33,230 bases of DNA from Bacteroidales bacterium (GTDB taxonomy: Bacteria; Bacteroidota; Bacteroidia; Bacteroidales; JAIPAH01). The position numbers were made by a program, and so were the translations under genes. The DNA is taken from the NCBI GenBank assembly GCA_021740175.1, contig JAIPAH010000023.1, positions 1 to 33,230 of the forward strand, written 5' to 3'. Under the pieces are notes generated by a model, which made no database searches, was not told the DNA's origin, and saw only the letters and a list, made by a program, of their open reading frames with translations. Of this stretch, positions 26,033-33,230 are shown piece after piece; the first letter of the stretch is position 1, and the number at the start of each line of letters is the position of its first letter.

Positions 26033-29000
26033 TTTTTCCCGTTCTGTTCTTCTTCCTCCCGGATGGCTTTTTCCAGACGGGTATCGATATCATGATGTAT
26101 CACGGCTGGTTCAATGGATTCGGCCGTCGCCTCCTTGCTGCCAAAGAGCCGCTTGATGGCCAGGTGCAACCGATTAAATAATATAATCTGAATCGGCATT
26201 GTAAGAAGAATAAAAATGGAGCCAAACAGGATACCGTAAGCTACCGAAATGGCCATGGGCACCAGGAATTGAGCATCCGGGCTACTCTCGAGGATCAATG
26301 GCATCAGTCCGGCGAAGGTGGTTACAGTGGTCAAAAATAGTGGCCGGAAACGGGATTTTGCTGCCTCTATGGCCGCTTCCCTAATATTATAACCCAGCAC
26401 AATTATCTGGTTGTATTTGGACAGGAAAACGACCGAACCGTTGATAATGGTTCCCGTAAGGGCAATCAATCCCCACATGCTTAGCATGGAAACGGGCTGA
26501 CCATGAATCGCATGCCCCCAAAGGGCTCCCATAAAGCCTAGTGGTATGGTCAAAAGAATTATCATGCCCTGCCGGAACGATTTAAAATAGAACATAATGA
26601 CCAGAACAATAATTAAAAAGGCAATCCCAAAAGAATAGGTCATGCTTTGCGTCTGTTCTTGGGTATCCTTTTTCTGACCCTGATACTCATAGCTCAGGCC
26701 GGGATGTTCCTTCATGATATCCGAAAGGATGTTCTTTTCCACATAATCGAGAATCGGTGGCACGGCCTCGCTTTTATCTTTCAGGTAAGCATCCACCCTG
26801 ATTTCCCGTTTGCCGTTGTAGCCGTTAATCGTACTGAGACTGCGAGCCTTCGATAACTCGGCTACTGTTGTAAGCGGATAATCGCCTGCAGGGGTCTGAA
26901 TCATCATGCTTTCCAATTGGCCCATCGTGCGGCGATTTTTCTCGGGGTAGCGGACATAAAACCAGATTTCATCCTTCCCCTCCTGGATGCGCTGGGCCAG
27001 ACCGCCGTAAAAGCCTTTTCGCACTTCATTCATCAATGATGATTGGGTTAATCCCAGGGCATAGGCTTTGGGCTTCAGCTTCAGCCGAATTTCCTGGCTT
27101 CCCAGCTGGCTGTTATTCGTGATGTTGAAGAGCGCATCCATATCCGCCAACCCTTTTTCCAGTTCGTCCTGAGCCTGCTTCAATTCATCCATATCATACC
27201 CTAAAAGACTGATTGAAACCGGTGCACCGAACCGGCTGGAGGCGCCAATGGCAAACTTATAGGCTTCCGGTATATTACCGATTTTTTCATCCAGGGCGCG
27301 CTTAATTGTCTGGTCCGATACCTGGGTGTGCTCCATCGGATGCAGAAAAACACGAATCATACCGGCATGGGTTCCCGATTCCGTACCGTTGAAGGAACTT
27401 CCCAAGCTTACCGATGTGGTGCGGACATAATCCGAAGTATCGCCATATTCTTCCATTAGCTCCTTGTTGACCTCATAGAGATGGTCTTCAATCCTGAAGA
27501 GTACTTTTTTGGTTTTCTCCCGATTTACGCCGGGTTTCATAGCCACGTCAATGGTAAACATATCCGAGGGATGCGGGGGAAAAAACGTAAAGGGTAGTTT
27601 TCCGCTTGCCAGGAACCCTCCTGTTAAGATAACCAGAGCGGTAACAATGGCTAGCATAAAGCCTTTGTGAGCCAGCACTCTCCTGAGCAGCGGCATGTAA
27701 AGCCTGTCGCGGAGCAGGTGGATGGCTGCCGTAGTGAACCGGCTGGCCTTAGATTTCTTCTTACTCTTATTCAGGACGGTAGGATTGCCCACATGGGCCG
27801 GAAGAACAAAAACACCTTCTATCAAAGAAAAAGCCAGCGAAACAATAACCACAAAACCCATAGCATATAGGATTTCCATATTGCCCTCGATGAAAAACAA
27901 TGGGGCGAAAGCAATCATAGTGGTGGTAATAGAAGTAAAAACCGCCGGCAACACTTCAATGGTCCCGTCAATAGCGGCCAGGCGTGGCGATTTGCCTCTT
28001 TCAAAATGGGTAAATATGTTTTCCCCTATCACAATGCCGTCATCGACCAATATCCCGATTATCAATATCATCCCGACAAGGGATATGACATTGATAGAAA
28101 TCCCGTAAAGAGAAGCTACGATAAACATTCCCAGTAAAGAGGCAGGGATACCCCAGGCCACCCATAGTGAAAGCCTGAAATTGAGCAGGAGGGTCAACAT
28201 GACGACCACCAGCAGAATACCCATCAGCCCGTTGTTGATAAGAATGGAAAGTTGGGCGTTGATGTTTTCGTTAAAATCATGCAAAACCCTGATGCGGTAA
28301 TTTTCGTGCGATTTATTAAAATCATCGATATACTGATGCACAAATTCGGAAATCTTCTGGAGGTCTTCGCTTTTTAGCTTCTGGATAAAAAAGGTGGTGC
28401 TGGAGTGCCCCTGCACGAAACTTTCACTGGGGTCTTCCTGGTAACGAAGCTCTACCCCTGCTACATCGCCGATTCGGATCAAGCGCCCGTTCGGATTGCT
28501 CTTAATCACAATGTCTTTTATGTTCTCCGGCTTGACCGAGCGCTGGCGGCTCACCACATTGATTTGTTCGCGGGGATTTCGGATTGTTCCGCCGTGGATG
28601 TCGAGATTGTTGTTTCTAATGGCTCTTTGAATATCCGTAATGGTTAGCTCATACCGCCGAAGCTGCGTTTCATCAATGGTCACCTCCATCTCGAGGCGGC
28701 TGGAAGGAAGTCCGAAAATACTAACCTGCGAGATGCCCCCCGAACCCAGGAAATCATCCTCGATACGATTCGCCATATCGTTGATCTTCAGGCTACGTTC
28801 CTCCTCGGCGACCAGTGAAATAAACATAGCCGGAGAAGTGGAGCGGCGTTTGGATACTACCGGTTTCTCAGCATCGGCCGGAAAATTGGAGATGCCATCC
28901 ACGGCATTCTTCACATCAATAAGCAGCTCGTCAATGTCATATCCAAATTCCGCGGTAATGGTTACGTTAGAGACATTCTCCATCGACTGTGAGTTGAACT

Positions 29001-29238
29001 CTTTAATGCCCGGAAGCCCGCGTATGGAGTTTTCAATGAGCGTAGTCACGCCCTCGTCCATCTCCTGGGGAGTGGCGCCGGGGTAACTCACCATCACGGT
29101 TATCGTATTGGTTTCGGTAATGGGAAAGGAGGTTCTTTTAAGGGTGGTGTAAGAAAAAATCCCTAAAACCAGGAAAATGGCCACCACCATTTTTCCATAA
29201 AATGGAAACTCAACAAATTTTTTAATGACTCTTTTCAT
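26029..29238 (-). CDS. RND efflux permease (AcrB-like)
   Basis: A 1069-residue inner-membrane proton-driven pump of the RND superfamily. The N-terminal helix is followed by the porter domain opening FPITETNTITVMVSYPGATPQEM. The proton-relay helix TM4 reads GILVDDGIVIGENIF, with the two essential Asp residues. The second half repeats the fold, with a conserved Lys in GSVVFLSKYNQ of TM10-type position and FRPLFLTTVTTFAGLMPL near the end. The Asp pair without heavy-metal signatures favours drug or hydrophobic-compound export, but the substrate is unknown. It starts 3 bases after the adaptor gene and overlaps the tolC-like gene. Confidence 0.95.
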   Translation of the reverse strand: MKRVIKKFVEFPFYGKMVVAIFLVLGIFSYTTLKRTSFPITETNTITVMVSYPGATPQEMDEGVTTLIENSIRGLPGIKEFNSQSMENVSNVTITAEFGYDIDELLIDVKNAVDGISNFPADAEKPVVSKRRSTSPAMFISLVAEEERSLKINDMANRIEDDFLGSGGISQVSIFGLPSSRLEMEVTIDETQLRRYELTITDIQRAIRNNNLDIHGGTIRNPREQINVVSRQRSVKPENIKDIVIKSNPNGRLIRIGDVAGVELRYQEDPSESFVQGHSSTTFFIQKLKSEDLQKISEFVHQYIDDFNKSHENYRIRVLHDFNENINAQLSILINNGLMGILLVVVMLTLLLNFRLSLWVAWGIPASLLGMFIVASLYGISINVISLVGMILIIGILVDDGIVIGENIFTHFERGKSPRLAAIDGTIEVLPAVFTSITTTMIAFAPLFFIEGNMEILYAMGFVVIVSLAFSLIEGVFVLPAHVGNPTVLNKSKKKSKASRFTTAAIHLLRDRLYMPLLRRVLAHKGFMLAIVTALVILTGGFLASGKLPFTFFPPHPSDMFTIDVAMKPGVNREKTKKVLFRIEDHLYEVNKELMEEYGDTSDYVRTTSVSLGSSFNGTESGTHAGMIRVFLHPMEHTQVSDQTIKRALDEKIGNIPEAYKFAIGASSRFGAPVSISLLGYDMDELKQAQDELEKGLADMDALFNITNNSQLGSQEIRLKLKPKAYALGLTQSSLMNEVRKGFYGGLAQRIQEGKDEIWFYVRYPEKNRRTMGQLESMMIQTPAGDYPLTTVAELSKARSLSTINGYNGKREIRVDAYLKDKSEAVPPILDYVEKNILSDIMKEHPGLSYEYQGQKKDTQEQTQSMTYSFGIAFLIIVLVIMFYFKSFRQGMIILLTIPLGFMGALWGHAIHGQPVSMLSMWGLIALTGTIINGSVVFLSKYNQIIVLGYNIREAAIEAAKSRFRPLFLTTVTTFAGLMPLILESSPDAQFLVPMAISVAYGILFGSIFILLTMPIQIILFNRLHLAIKRLFGSKEATAESIEPAVIHHDIDTRLEKAIREEEEQNGKK

Positions 29239-29241
29239 AGC

Positions 29242-30360
29242 TTACCTGACATTTACCTTTTGTCCGACACTTACATCCACTAATGATTCTACTACTACCT
29301 GCGAATCATTCTCCAGCCCGGAAAGCACCACGTAGTCTTCCATCTTGCGTAAGACCTTGACCGGTTTCTTTTGCAGCCTTTGCTTTTCAACCGTATATAC
29401 CGACGTGCCATCCACCAGCGCTTCGCGGGGTATGGTAAAACCGTCGACTTTTTTGGAGATCTGGAAAGTTGCCTCCACGAATTCTCCTACTTTAAAGCGT
29501 TTTAATTCGGTGGGGATGTATTGCACGTAAACACTGACCGATTGGGTGGAAGCATCCAGAAAATCGGCGACACGCGTCACTTTACCCTGCTGACTGAATC
29601 CGTTGTTACCGGTAAGCTTAACATCAATCCCCGGCTGCACCCAGCGGGCATCTTCGGGTGGTATGGGGATAATGGCCTCCAGCTTATCGGTACGGACTAC
29701 TGTAGCCAGTGTAGCGCCCGGGCTGGCTATGGCTCCGACTTGCTGGGTGACTTTTTGAAAAGCTCCGTCGAAAGGCGCATAAATGTTATACTTTGTCAGA
29801 TTGATCTCCTGCTGCTTCAGGGAATAATACTCAGACAAAACCCCGCGCGAAGCCAGAAACACCTGCTCTTTTTCGGAGCTAATTTCCGGGAGGGGCGGTA
29901 GCTCGCCTTTCACATCAATCGCATCGAAAAACGCTTTCCATTTTTGGTATTCATCCGGGAAATCCACTTTTAAGTCGGGAAGAATGGAGGATAGCGTTCT
30001 GAGAAAATTGCTTTTGCCGGAGGTTAGGGCCACCCTGGTATCCTCGCTATAAATCTGTATCAAAAGATCACCCTTATCAAAACTCTGTCCTTCCTTAAAA
30101 GGCACTTCCCCTTCCATAATACGTCCGCTGACCTCAGATGACAGCGCCACGGTTTCGTACGAGTGCATACGCCCTTCGTAATCCATCGAAGGATGCATCT
30201 TTTTTGAAGCGACCGTATCCACTTTCACATAAAGCAGTTGCTCGTCTTCGGTGCTCTTTTTGGGCTGGGCCTGGTTTTTCATCAGAAAAGCCGACACTGC
30301 CACAGCTATTCCGATAACTACCAAACTCCCGAGTGCATAAATCCAGTTATTCTTTTTCAT
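29242..30360 (-). CDS. RND efflux periplasmic adaptor (MFP/HlyD family)
   Basis: A 372-residue membrane-fusion protein linking the permease to TolC. It has an N-terminal anchor helix (WIYALGSLVVIGIAVAVSAFL), the lipoyl half-motif ALSSEVSGRIMEGEVPFKEGQSFDKGDLL, and a second half YAPFDGAFQKVTQQVGAIASPGATL. The beta-barrel with VQPGIDVKLTGNN follows, and the C-terminal domain has GFTIPREALVDGTSVYTV. The hairpin between the lipoyl halves is short and contains Pro-rich stretches (SSILPDLKVDFPDEY), so the coiled coil is shorter than in AcrA. It is the first gene of the leftward operon. Confidence 0.93.
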   Translation of the reverse strand: MKKNNWIYALGSLVVIGIAVAVSAFLMKNQAQPKKSTEDEQLLYVKVDTVASKKMHPSMDYEGRMHSYETVALSSEVSGRIMEGEVPFKEGQSFDKGDLLIQIYSEDTRVALTSGKSNFLRTLSSILPDLKVDFPDEYQKWKAFFDAIDVKGELPPLPEISSEKEQVFLASRGVLSEYYSLKQQEINLTKYNIYAPFDGAFQKVTQQVGAIASPGATLATVVRTDKLEAIIPIPPEDARWVQPGIDVKLTGNNGFSQQGKVTRVADFLDASTQSVSVYVQYIPTELKRFKVGEFVEATFQISKKVDGFTIPREALVDGTSVYTVEKQRLQKKPVKVLRKMEDYVVLSGLENDSQVVVESLVDVSVGQKVNVR

Positions 30361-30393
30361 GATTTTTTGTTTTTGACTGCATCAAACTGGACG

Positions 30394-30420
30394 CAAGATT
30401 ACGGGTCTTGTTACAACCAA
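30394..30420 (-). promoter_or_regulatory. Possible promoter of the RND efflux operon
   Basis: On the minus strand a TTG (30420-30418) and TAATCTTG (30401-30394, one mismatch to TAnnTTTG) are 16 bases apart, about 35 bases before the adaptor ATG. Spacing and match are imperfect. Confidence 0.35.
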
Positions 30421-30469
30421 AAAAAGTTTTTGAACGAAACGGGGATTTTGGTGAATGAAAAATGAAGAA

Positions 30470-30520
30470 TTCACGCAAAGGGCGCAGAGAGAAAGAACAC
30501 GCAGAGAGCGCTGAGAGGTT
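30470..30520. repeat. Dispersed-type CGCAAAG/CGCAGAG repeat
   Basis: The stretch TTCACGCAAAGGGCGCAGAG (30470-30489), then AACACGCAGAGAGCGC (30497-30512) and GAGAGG, is a degenerate tandem of CRCARAG units. This type of non-coding repeat recurs in many environmental bacterial genomes. A minus-strand translation of it (SLRVLSLCALCVNS) is a frequent false gene call. The rest of the 295-base gap holds only the two promoter candidates. Confidence 0.5.
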
Positions 30521-30625
30521 TTTAAATAACTAATACCCAAATTATCAATGCCTCCCGGTAAAACCATTTCGTTCATAAAAATGCCACTTTCGTTCAATAG
30601 ATTAACCTGAACATTCACTTTTCGA

Positions 30626-30633
30626 TAATTTTG
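30626..30633 (+). promoter_or_regulatory. -7 box of the LytS/LytTR operon
   Basis: TAATTTTG matches TAnnTTTG exactly, 22 bases before the ATG at 30656. No -33 TTG is found at the expected distance, which would fit an activator-dependent promoter but is weak evidence. Confidence 0.45.
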
Positions 30634-30655
30634 CCCTTACAATGAAAGAAAGTTT

Positions 30656-31678
30656 ATGAATAATCGAAGAATCCAACCATGGATAACAAAAACGCTCATC
30701 ATTCTGGCGATATCGATGCTGATAGCGCTGCCGGCGTCTCACGTTTACCCGGTGACGGTAGCTTTACTCATGGGCGTCATGACGGGCCTCATTGTTATCG
30801 GGCTGTTTGTTATCAATGAATACCTTCTGATGCCGCGGTTCTTCTTTTCCCAATCAAGGGTCACGTTCATTCTCCTAAACGCCTCAGTGATTATCGGCCT
30901 TGCCGTGGTCCATGCTTTCCTCGATGAGGAAATCTTTAAACCTTTTAAAGAAACCAGTGATGAAAAATCTCCGGCGTTTATCTTCCTGGTTATCCGCTCG
31001 CTTTTTCTGCTACTCATGGCCAACTTTATCAGTATCGCCCTTTACCTTTCGAACACGGTAAGGCAGCAGGCCATTCGCGAAAAAAACCTCAGGGAGGAAA
31101 AGCTGGGCACCGAGCTGAAACTTCTGAAAGCGCAAATCAATCCTCACTTTATATTTAACGCGCTCAATAACATTTACGCCCTGACTTATACCCAATCGGA
31201 AAAGGCGCCCGAGAGTGTCCTTAAACTCTCAGAGATGCTGCGCTACGTGTTTTACGATTGCAGCAAAGACACCGTAAAGCTCAAGGATGAAATCAAGTAC
31301 ATCGAAAACTTTATTACGCTGCAGCGAATGAAGTCGGAGCACGAGCAGGATATCCGCTTCGATTATTCCGAAGCTTCGGGAAGCCAGGCCATCTCTCCCA
31401 TGCTTTTTATTCCTTTTATTGAAAATGCGTTTAAGTACAGTAAGATTGAGGAGCTGGAGGATGCCTGGATACGAATCAGGCTGTCCACCCAAAACGGCCG
31501 GATTCGTTTTTGGATAGAAAACACGGTCCCGGAAGCAGGAAAGCCGACTCAGGGGCAGGGTATGGGCATTCCCAACGTCCGCCAGCGGCTGGAGGTGCTG
31601 TATCCGAAACGCCATACCTTGAAAATCGATGAAAAAGACCTTAGATTTACCGTGAATCTTGAAATACATACCTCATGA
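30656..31678 (+). CDS. LytS/YehU-type sensor histidine kinase
   Basis: A 340-residue inner-membrane kinase. Four hydrophobic helices fill about residues 12-135, with no large extracytoplasmic domain. The His_kinase domain begins ELKLLKAQINPHFIFNALNN, in which His164 is the phosphorylation site, and continues with SEMLRYVFYD. The ATP-binding part has MLFIPFIENAFKYS (N-box) and a GQGMGIPNVRQRLEVLY G-box. It signals to a LytTR response regulator, whose gene overlaps it by 4 bases (ATGA). The pair is divergent from an RND efflux operon, which is a plausible target. The signal is unknown. Confidence 0.94.
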   Translation: MNNRRIQPWITKTLIILAISMLIALPASHVYPVTVALLMGVMTGLIVIGLFVINEYLLMPRFFFSQSRVTFILLNASVIIGLAVVHAFLDEEIFKPFKETSDEKSPAFIFLVIRSLFLLLMANFISIALYLSNTVRQQAIREKNLREEKLGTELKLLKAQINPHFIFNALNNIYALTYTQSEKAPESVLKLSEMLRYVFYDCSKDTVKLKDEIKYIENFITLQRMKSEHEQDIRFDYSEASGSQAISPMLFIPFIENAFKYSKIEELEDAWIRIRLSTQNGRIRFWIENTVPEAGKPTQGQGMGIPNVRQRLEVLYPKRHTLKIDEKDLRFTVNLEIHTS

Positions 31679-32406
31679 AAATCCGCTGTGCCATCATCGA
31701 CGACGAATACCTCGCCCGCAAGTACATCAAGGATTACGTGGCGAAAGTTCCCTTCCTGGAGCTTTACGGTGACTACAACTCCCCGCTGAAAGTCATGGAA
31801 CCGCTGCAGCAAGGTGAAGTGGATTTGCTTTTTTTGGATGTTCAGATGCCTGATATTTCAGGACTGGAGTTTATCCGAAGCCTGGAGCAGAAGCCTTATG
31901 TTATCCTGACCACGGCTTACGAAGAATATGCCCTGGAGGGGTACGAGCTGGAGGTAACCGATTACCTGCTTAAACCTTTCTCTTTCGATCGATTCCTGAA
32001 AGCTGTTAATAAAGTGAACACCGCCATACAGAACCGGCAGTCTCAGCCGCAGGGAGCCGAGACCCCGGAAACACAGACCGACTTCCGGGATAACTATCTC
32101 ATCATCCGCGCCGACCGGAAATATTACAAAATCAATTACGAAGACCTGATCTACGTAGAAGGCCAGAAAGCCTATGTTACGTTCCATGCAGCGCATGATA
32201 AACGCATCACCGCGCTGGCCTCGCTCAAAGAGCTGGAAGAAAAACTTCCTGTCGACCGCTTTATCCGCATCCACAAGTCGTACATCGTCTCTATCAAAAA
32301 CATCGATGCTTTAGAAGGCAACCAACTGGAAGTAAACGGCGAAAAACTCCCGATAGGAAATTATTATCGTAAGGAAGTGGCGAAGGTGTTTGGGCTGGAG
32401 GAGTGA
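31675..32406 (+). CDS. LytTR family response regulator
   Basis: A 243-residue DNA-binding regulator. The receiver domain (about 1-115) has the acidic pair Asp9/Asp10, the phosphoacceptor Asp55 in LLFLDVQMPDISG, Thr80 in LTTAYEEYA and Lys100 in YLLKPFSF. After a Gln-rich linker, the LytTR domain (about 140-243) shows DRKYYKINYEDLIYVEGQKAY, VDRFIRIHKSYIVSIKNID and GEKLPIGNYYRKEV. It is made together with the overlapping sensor kinase. LytTR proteins bind paired short direct repeats; no such site was identified with confidence upstream of the efflux operon. It ends 18 bases from the convergent toxin gene. Confidence 0.95.
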   Translation: MKIRCAIIDDEYLARKYIKDYVAKVPFLELYGDYNSPLKVMEPLQQGEVDLLFLDVQMPDISGLEFIRSLEQKPYVILTTAYEEYALEGYELEVTDYLLKPFSFDRFLKAVNKVNTAIQNRQSQPQGAETPETQTDFRDNYLIIRADRKYYKINYEDLIYVEGQKAYVTFHAAHDKRITALASLKELEEKLPVDRFIRIHKSYIVSIKNIDALEGNQLEVNGEKLPIGNYYRKEVAKVFGLEE

Positions 32407-32424
32407 AGGGAATACCTCAATAAT

Positions 32425-32862
32425 TCATTTTGATTTTGTTAAGTCTATCAATTCATAAGTCGTTATGACATCATTAAATCCTTTGCTTTTCAATACATTT
32501 ATTAGCCTCTTATCGCCGGTCCATAATCTACCTTTTAAATATTTTGTCAAAGCTACAAATAATACATCATCAAGATCAACATCCTTTACGACTTCCTCGG
32601 ATTCCAAAATAGTTTTGGTAGGTATCACTCGTTTTTCATCAATAAAACTAATATTTGAGGAAACCTTTCTTTCCATATTTCGAACCCATCGGATATCTTT
32701 GCCGGCTATTGTTGCAATTTTTGGATAATACTTCGATATTTCCTCTTTCTGATAATTACAACTGAAGAACTCACAATTCTTTTGTTTACCAATCAATATC
32801 TTACCAATATTACTTTTTTGATTTAATATTGCACTAAATACTATATTGGTATCAACTATCAT
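32425..32862 (-). CDS. PIN-domain toxin (VapC-like)
   Basis: A 145-residue PIN-domain protein, likely a Mg-dependent ribonuclease. MIVDTNIVFSAIL carries the first acidic residue, EEISKYY in the middle the likely second, and DVDLDDVLFVALTKY with LWTGDKRLINVLKSKG the later acidic cluster. I placed the start at the ATG at 32862, which begins exactly at the conserved MIVDTN and lies 2 bases after the stop of the small upstream gene. A longer reading from 32898 would overlap that gene and add non-conserved residues. With that gene it makes a type II toxin-antitoxin pair; the RNA target is unknown. Confidence 0.8.
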   Translation of the reverse strand: MIVDTNIVFSAILNQKSNIGKILIGKQKNCEFFSCNYQKEEISKYYPKIATIAGKDIRWVRNMERKVSSNISFIDEKRVIPTKTILESEEVVKDVDLDDVLFVALTKYLKGRLWTGDKRLINVLKSKGFNDVITTYELIDLTKSK

Positions 32863-32864
32863 TT

Positions 32865-33068
32865 TCACTTGATATATTGATCTCTGTATTTTGCCCAATA
32901 GCTTTTATTGAATTCAGAGGCTAACTTATCAATTTCAGACTGTGAAACATTAACATCGGAAGTTTTTTCTTTATATTCCAAATAATTTAAAAAATCCTCT
33001 AAATCATCTAATGCTACCGTATTAGGTATTCTTATCACTATCTCGTTATCCGTCTTTTCGATTTTCAT
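32865..33068 (-). CDS. Small antitoxin-like protein (partner of the PIN protein)
   Basis: A 67-residue acidic protein. It begins MKIEKTDNEIVIRIPNTV, with a short strand pattern similar to VapB-like antitoxins. A middle helix follows (DDLEDFLNYLEYKEKT), and the C-terminal tail SEFNKSYWAKYRDQYIK could fold onto the toxin. It lies directly upstream of the PIN gene in the usual antitoxin-first order, with a 2-base gap. The assignment rests mainly on size, order and spacing, as I do not recognise a named family. Confidence 0.65.
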   Translation of the reverse strand: MKIEKTDNEIVIRIPNTVALDDLEDFLNYLEYKEKTSDVNVSQSEIDKLASEFNKSYWAKYRDQYIK

Positions 33069-33082
33069 TTTTCTCTTTTTTT

Positions 33083-33102
33083 CAAAGTTAATAACTCAAG
33101 TT
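33083..33102 (-). promoter_or_regulatory. -7 box and possible operator of the toxin-antitoxin pair
   Basis: On the minus strand TAACTTTG (33090-33083) matches TAnnTTTG exactly, about 15 bases before the antitoxin ATG. It is preceded by AACTTGAGTT (33102-33093), a near-palindrome that could be an autoregulatory operator. No spaced -33 TTG is seen. Confidence 0.4.
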
Positions 33103-33150
33103 TCGCATTTGATTAAACCCTTGAAAATTAACAAAAAAATGTGAAAAAAA

Positions 33151-33225
33151 GTAGCATGATGTTTAGGTTAATATACTGAAATGTAGTATATTAACAAAGT
33201 TTCCAAACACTATACACCATGCTAC
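33151..33225. repeat. Long imperfect hairpin at the window edge
   Basis: Outer arms GTAGCATGATG (33151-33161) and CACCATGCTAC (33215-33225) pair with one mismatch. Inner arms GTTAATATACT (33167-33177) and AGTATATTAAC (33185-33195) pair perfectly over 11 bases around a 7-base loop. Between the pairs the right side has about 19 extra bases. An ATG at 33219 (reading MLQN to the window edge) lies in the outer right arm, so the hairpin would hide a start codon. This fits the protected leader of an insertion sequence or a regulated gene, but no protein can be identified. Confidence 0.5.
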
Positions 33226-33230
33226 AGAAT

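Noticed and set aside
30382-30618. Minus-strand 78-codon frame between the adaptor and sensor kinase genes
   Set aside because: Its middle is the translation of the CRCARAG repeat, a known source of false genes, and its ends have no similarity to any family.
1-33230. CRISPR array, prophage or anti-phage defence island
   Set aside because: No regularly spaced repeats, no phage structural or integrase genes and no recognisable defence proteins were seen; the only candidate, the PIN pair, is an ordinary toxin-antitoxin module.

Overview
The window looks like a chromosome segment of a marine or saline member of the Bacteroidota, possibly near Balneolia/Rhodothermia. The evidence is Bacteroidota-type promoters (a -33 TTG and a -7 TAnnTTTG, exact in front of rpmH), Bacteroidota-typical families (DUF4834-like, DUF4783-like, YfhO-like, LytS/LytTR pairs, WbqC) and a characteristic bL34. 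The lineage below phylum level is an inference from protein flavour only. No rRNA, tRNA, CRISPR array or prophage was seen.

Left part (1-8.6 kb): a truncated secreted glucosaminidase, divergent rsmG, an OPT-family peptide transporter, a stand-alone PqqD-like protein, the dipeptidase pepD, a nested inverted-repeat element, rpmH, a small membrane protein and a large YfhO-like membrane protein. This part has ordinary base composition and is housekeeping in character, with a modest peptide-utilisation flavour (OPT plus PepD).

Middle part (8.6-21 kb): an AT-rich surface-glycan locus. It holds two GT4 glycosyltransferases, three PAPS-type sulfotransferase-fold proteins, a WbqC-like protein, a PIG-L deacetylase, a Wzx-like flippase, a NodB-like polysaccharide deacetylase, a methyltransferase and a FemAB/GNAT-like acyltransferase. 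Together these fit synthesis, sulfation or other decoration, and export of a cell-surface polysaccharide. The most striking observation is here. The flippase gene is flanked by reciprocal gene remnants. On its left is an intact GT4 followed by a broken 5' stub of a deacetylase gene. On its right is a decayed 3' stub of a GT4 gene followed by the intact deacetylase. Both flanks preserve the same GT4/deacetylase junction at about 89% identity, so the locus was rearranged by duplication or recombination between diverged copies.

Right part (21-33.2 kb): a GpsA-like dehydrogenase; a DUF4783-nadC-YihY operon; and a three-gene RND efflux operon (adaptor, permease, TolC), divergent from a LytS-type sensor kinase and LytTR response regulator that overlap by 4 bases and may control the pump. 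After these come a small antitoxin/PIN-domain toxin pair and, at the very edge, a long imperfect hairpin that encloses a possible start codon. The edge structure looks like the leader of a gene or mobile element that continues outside the window.
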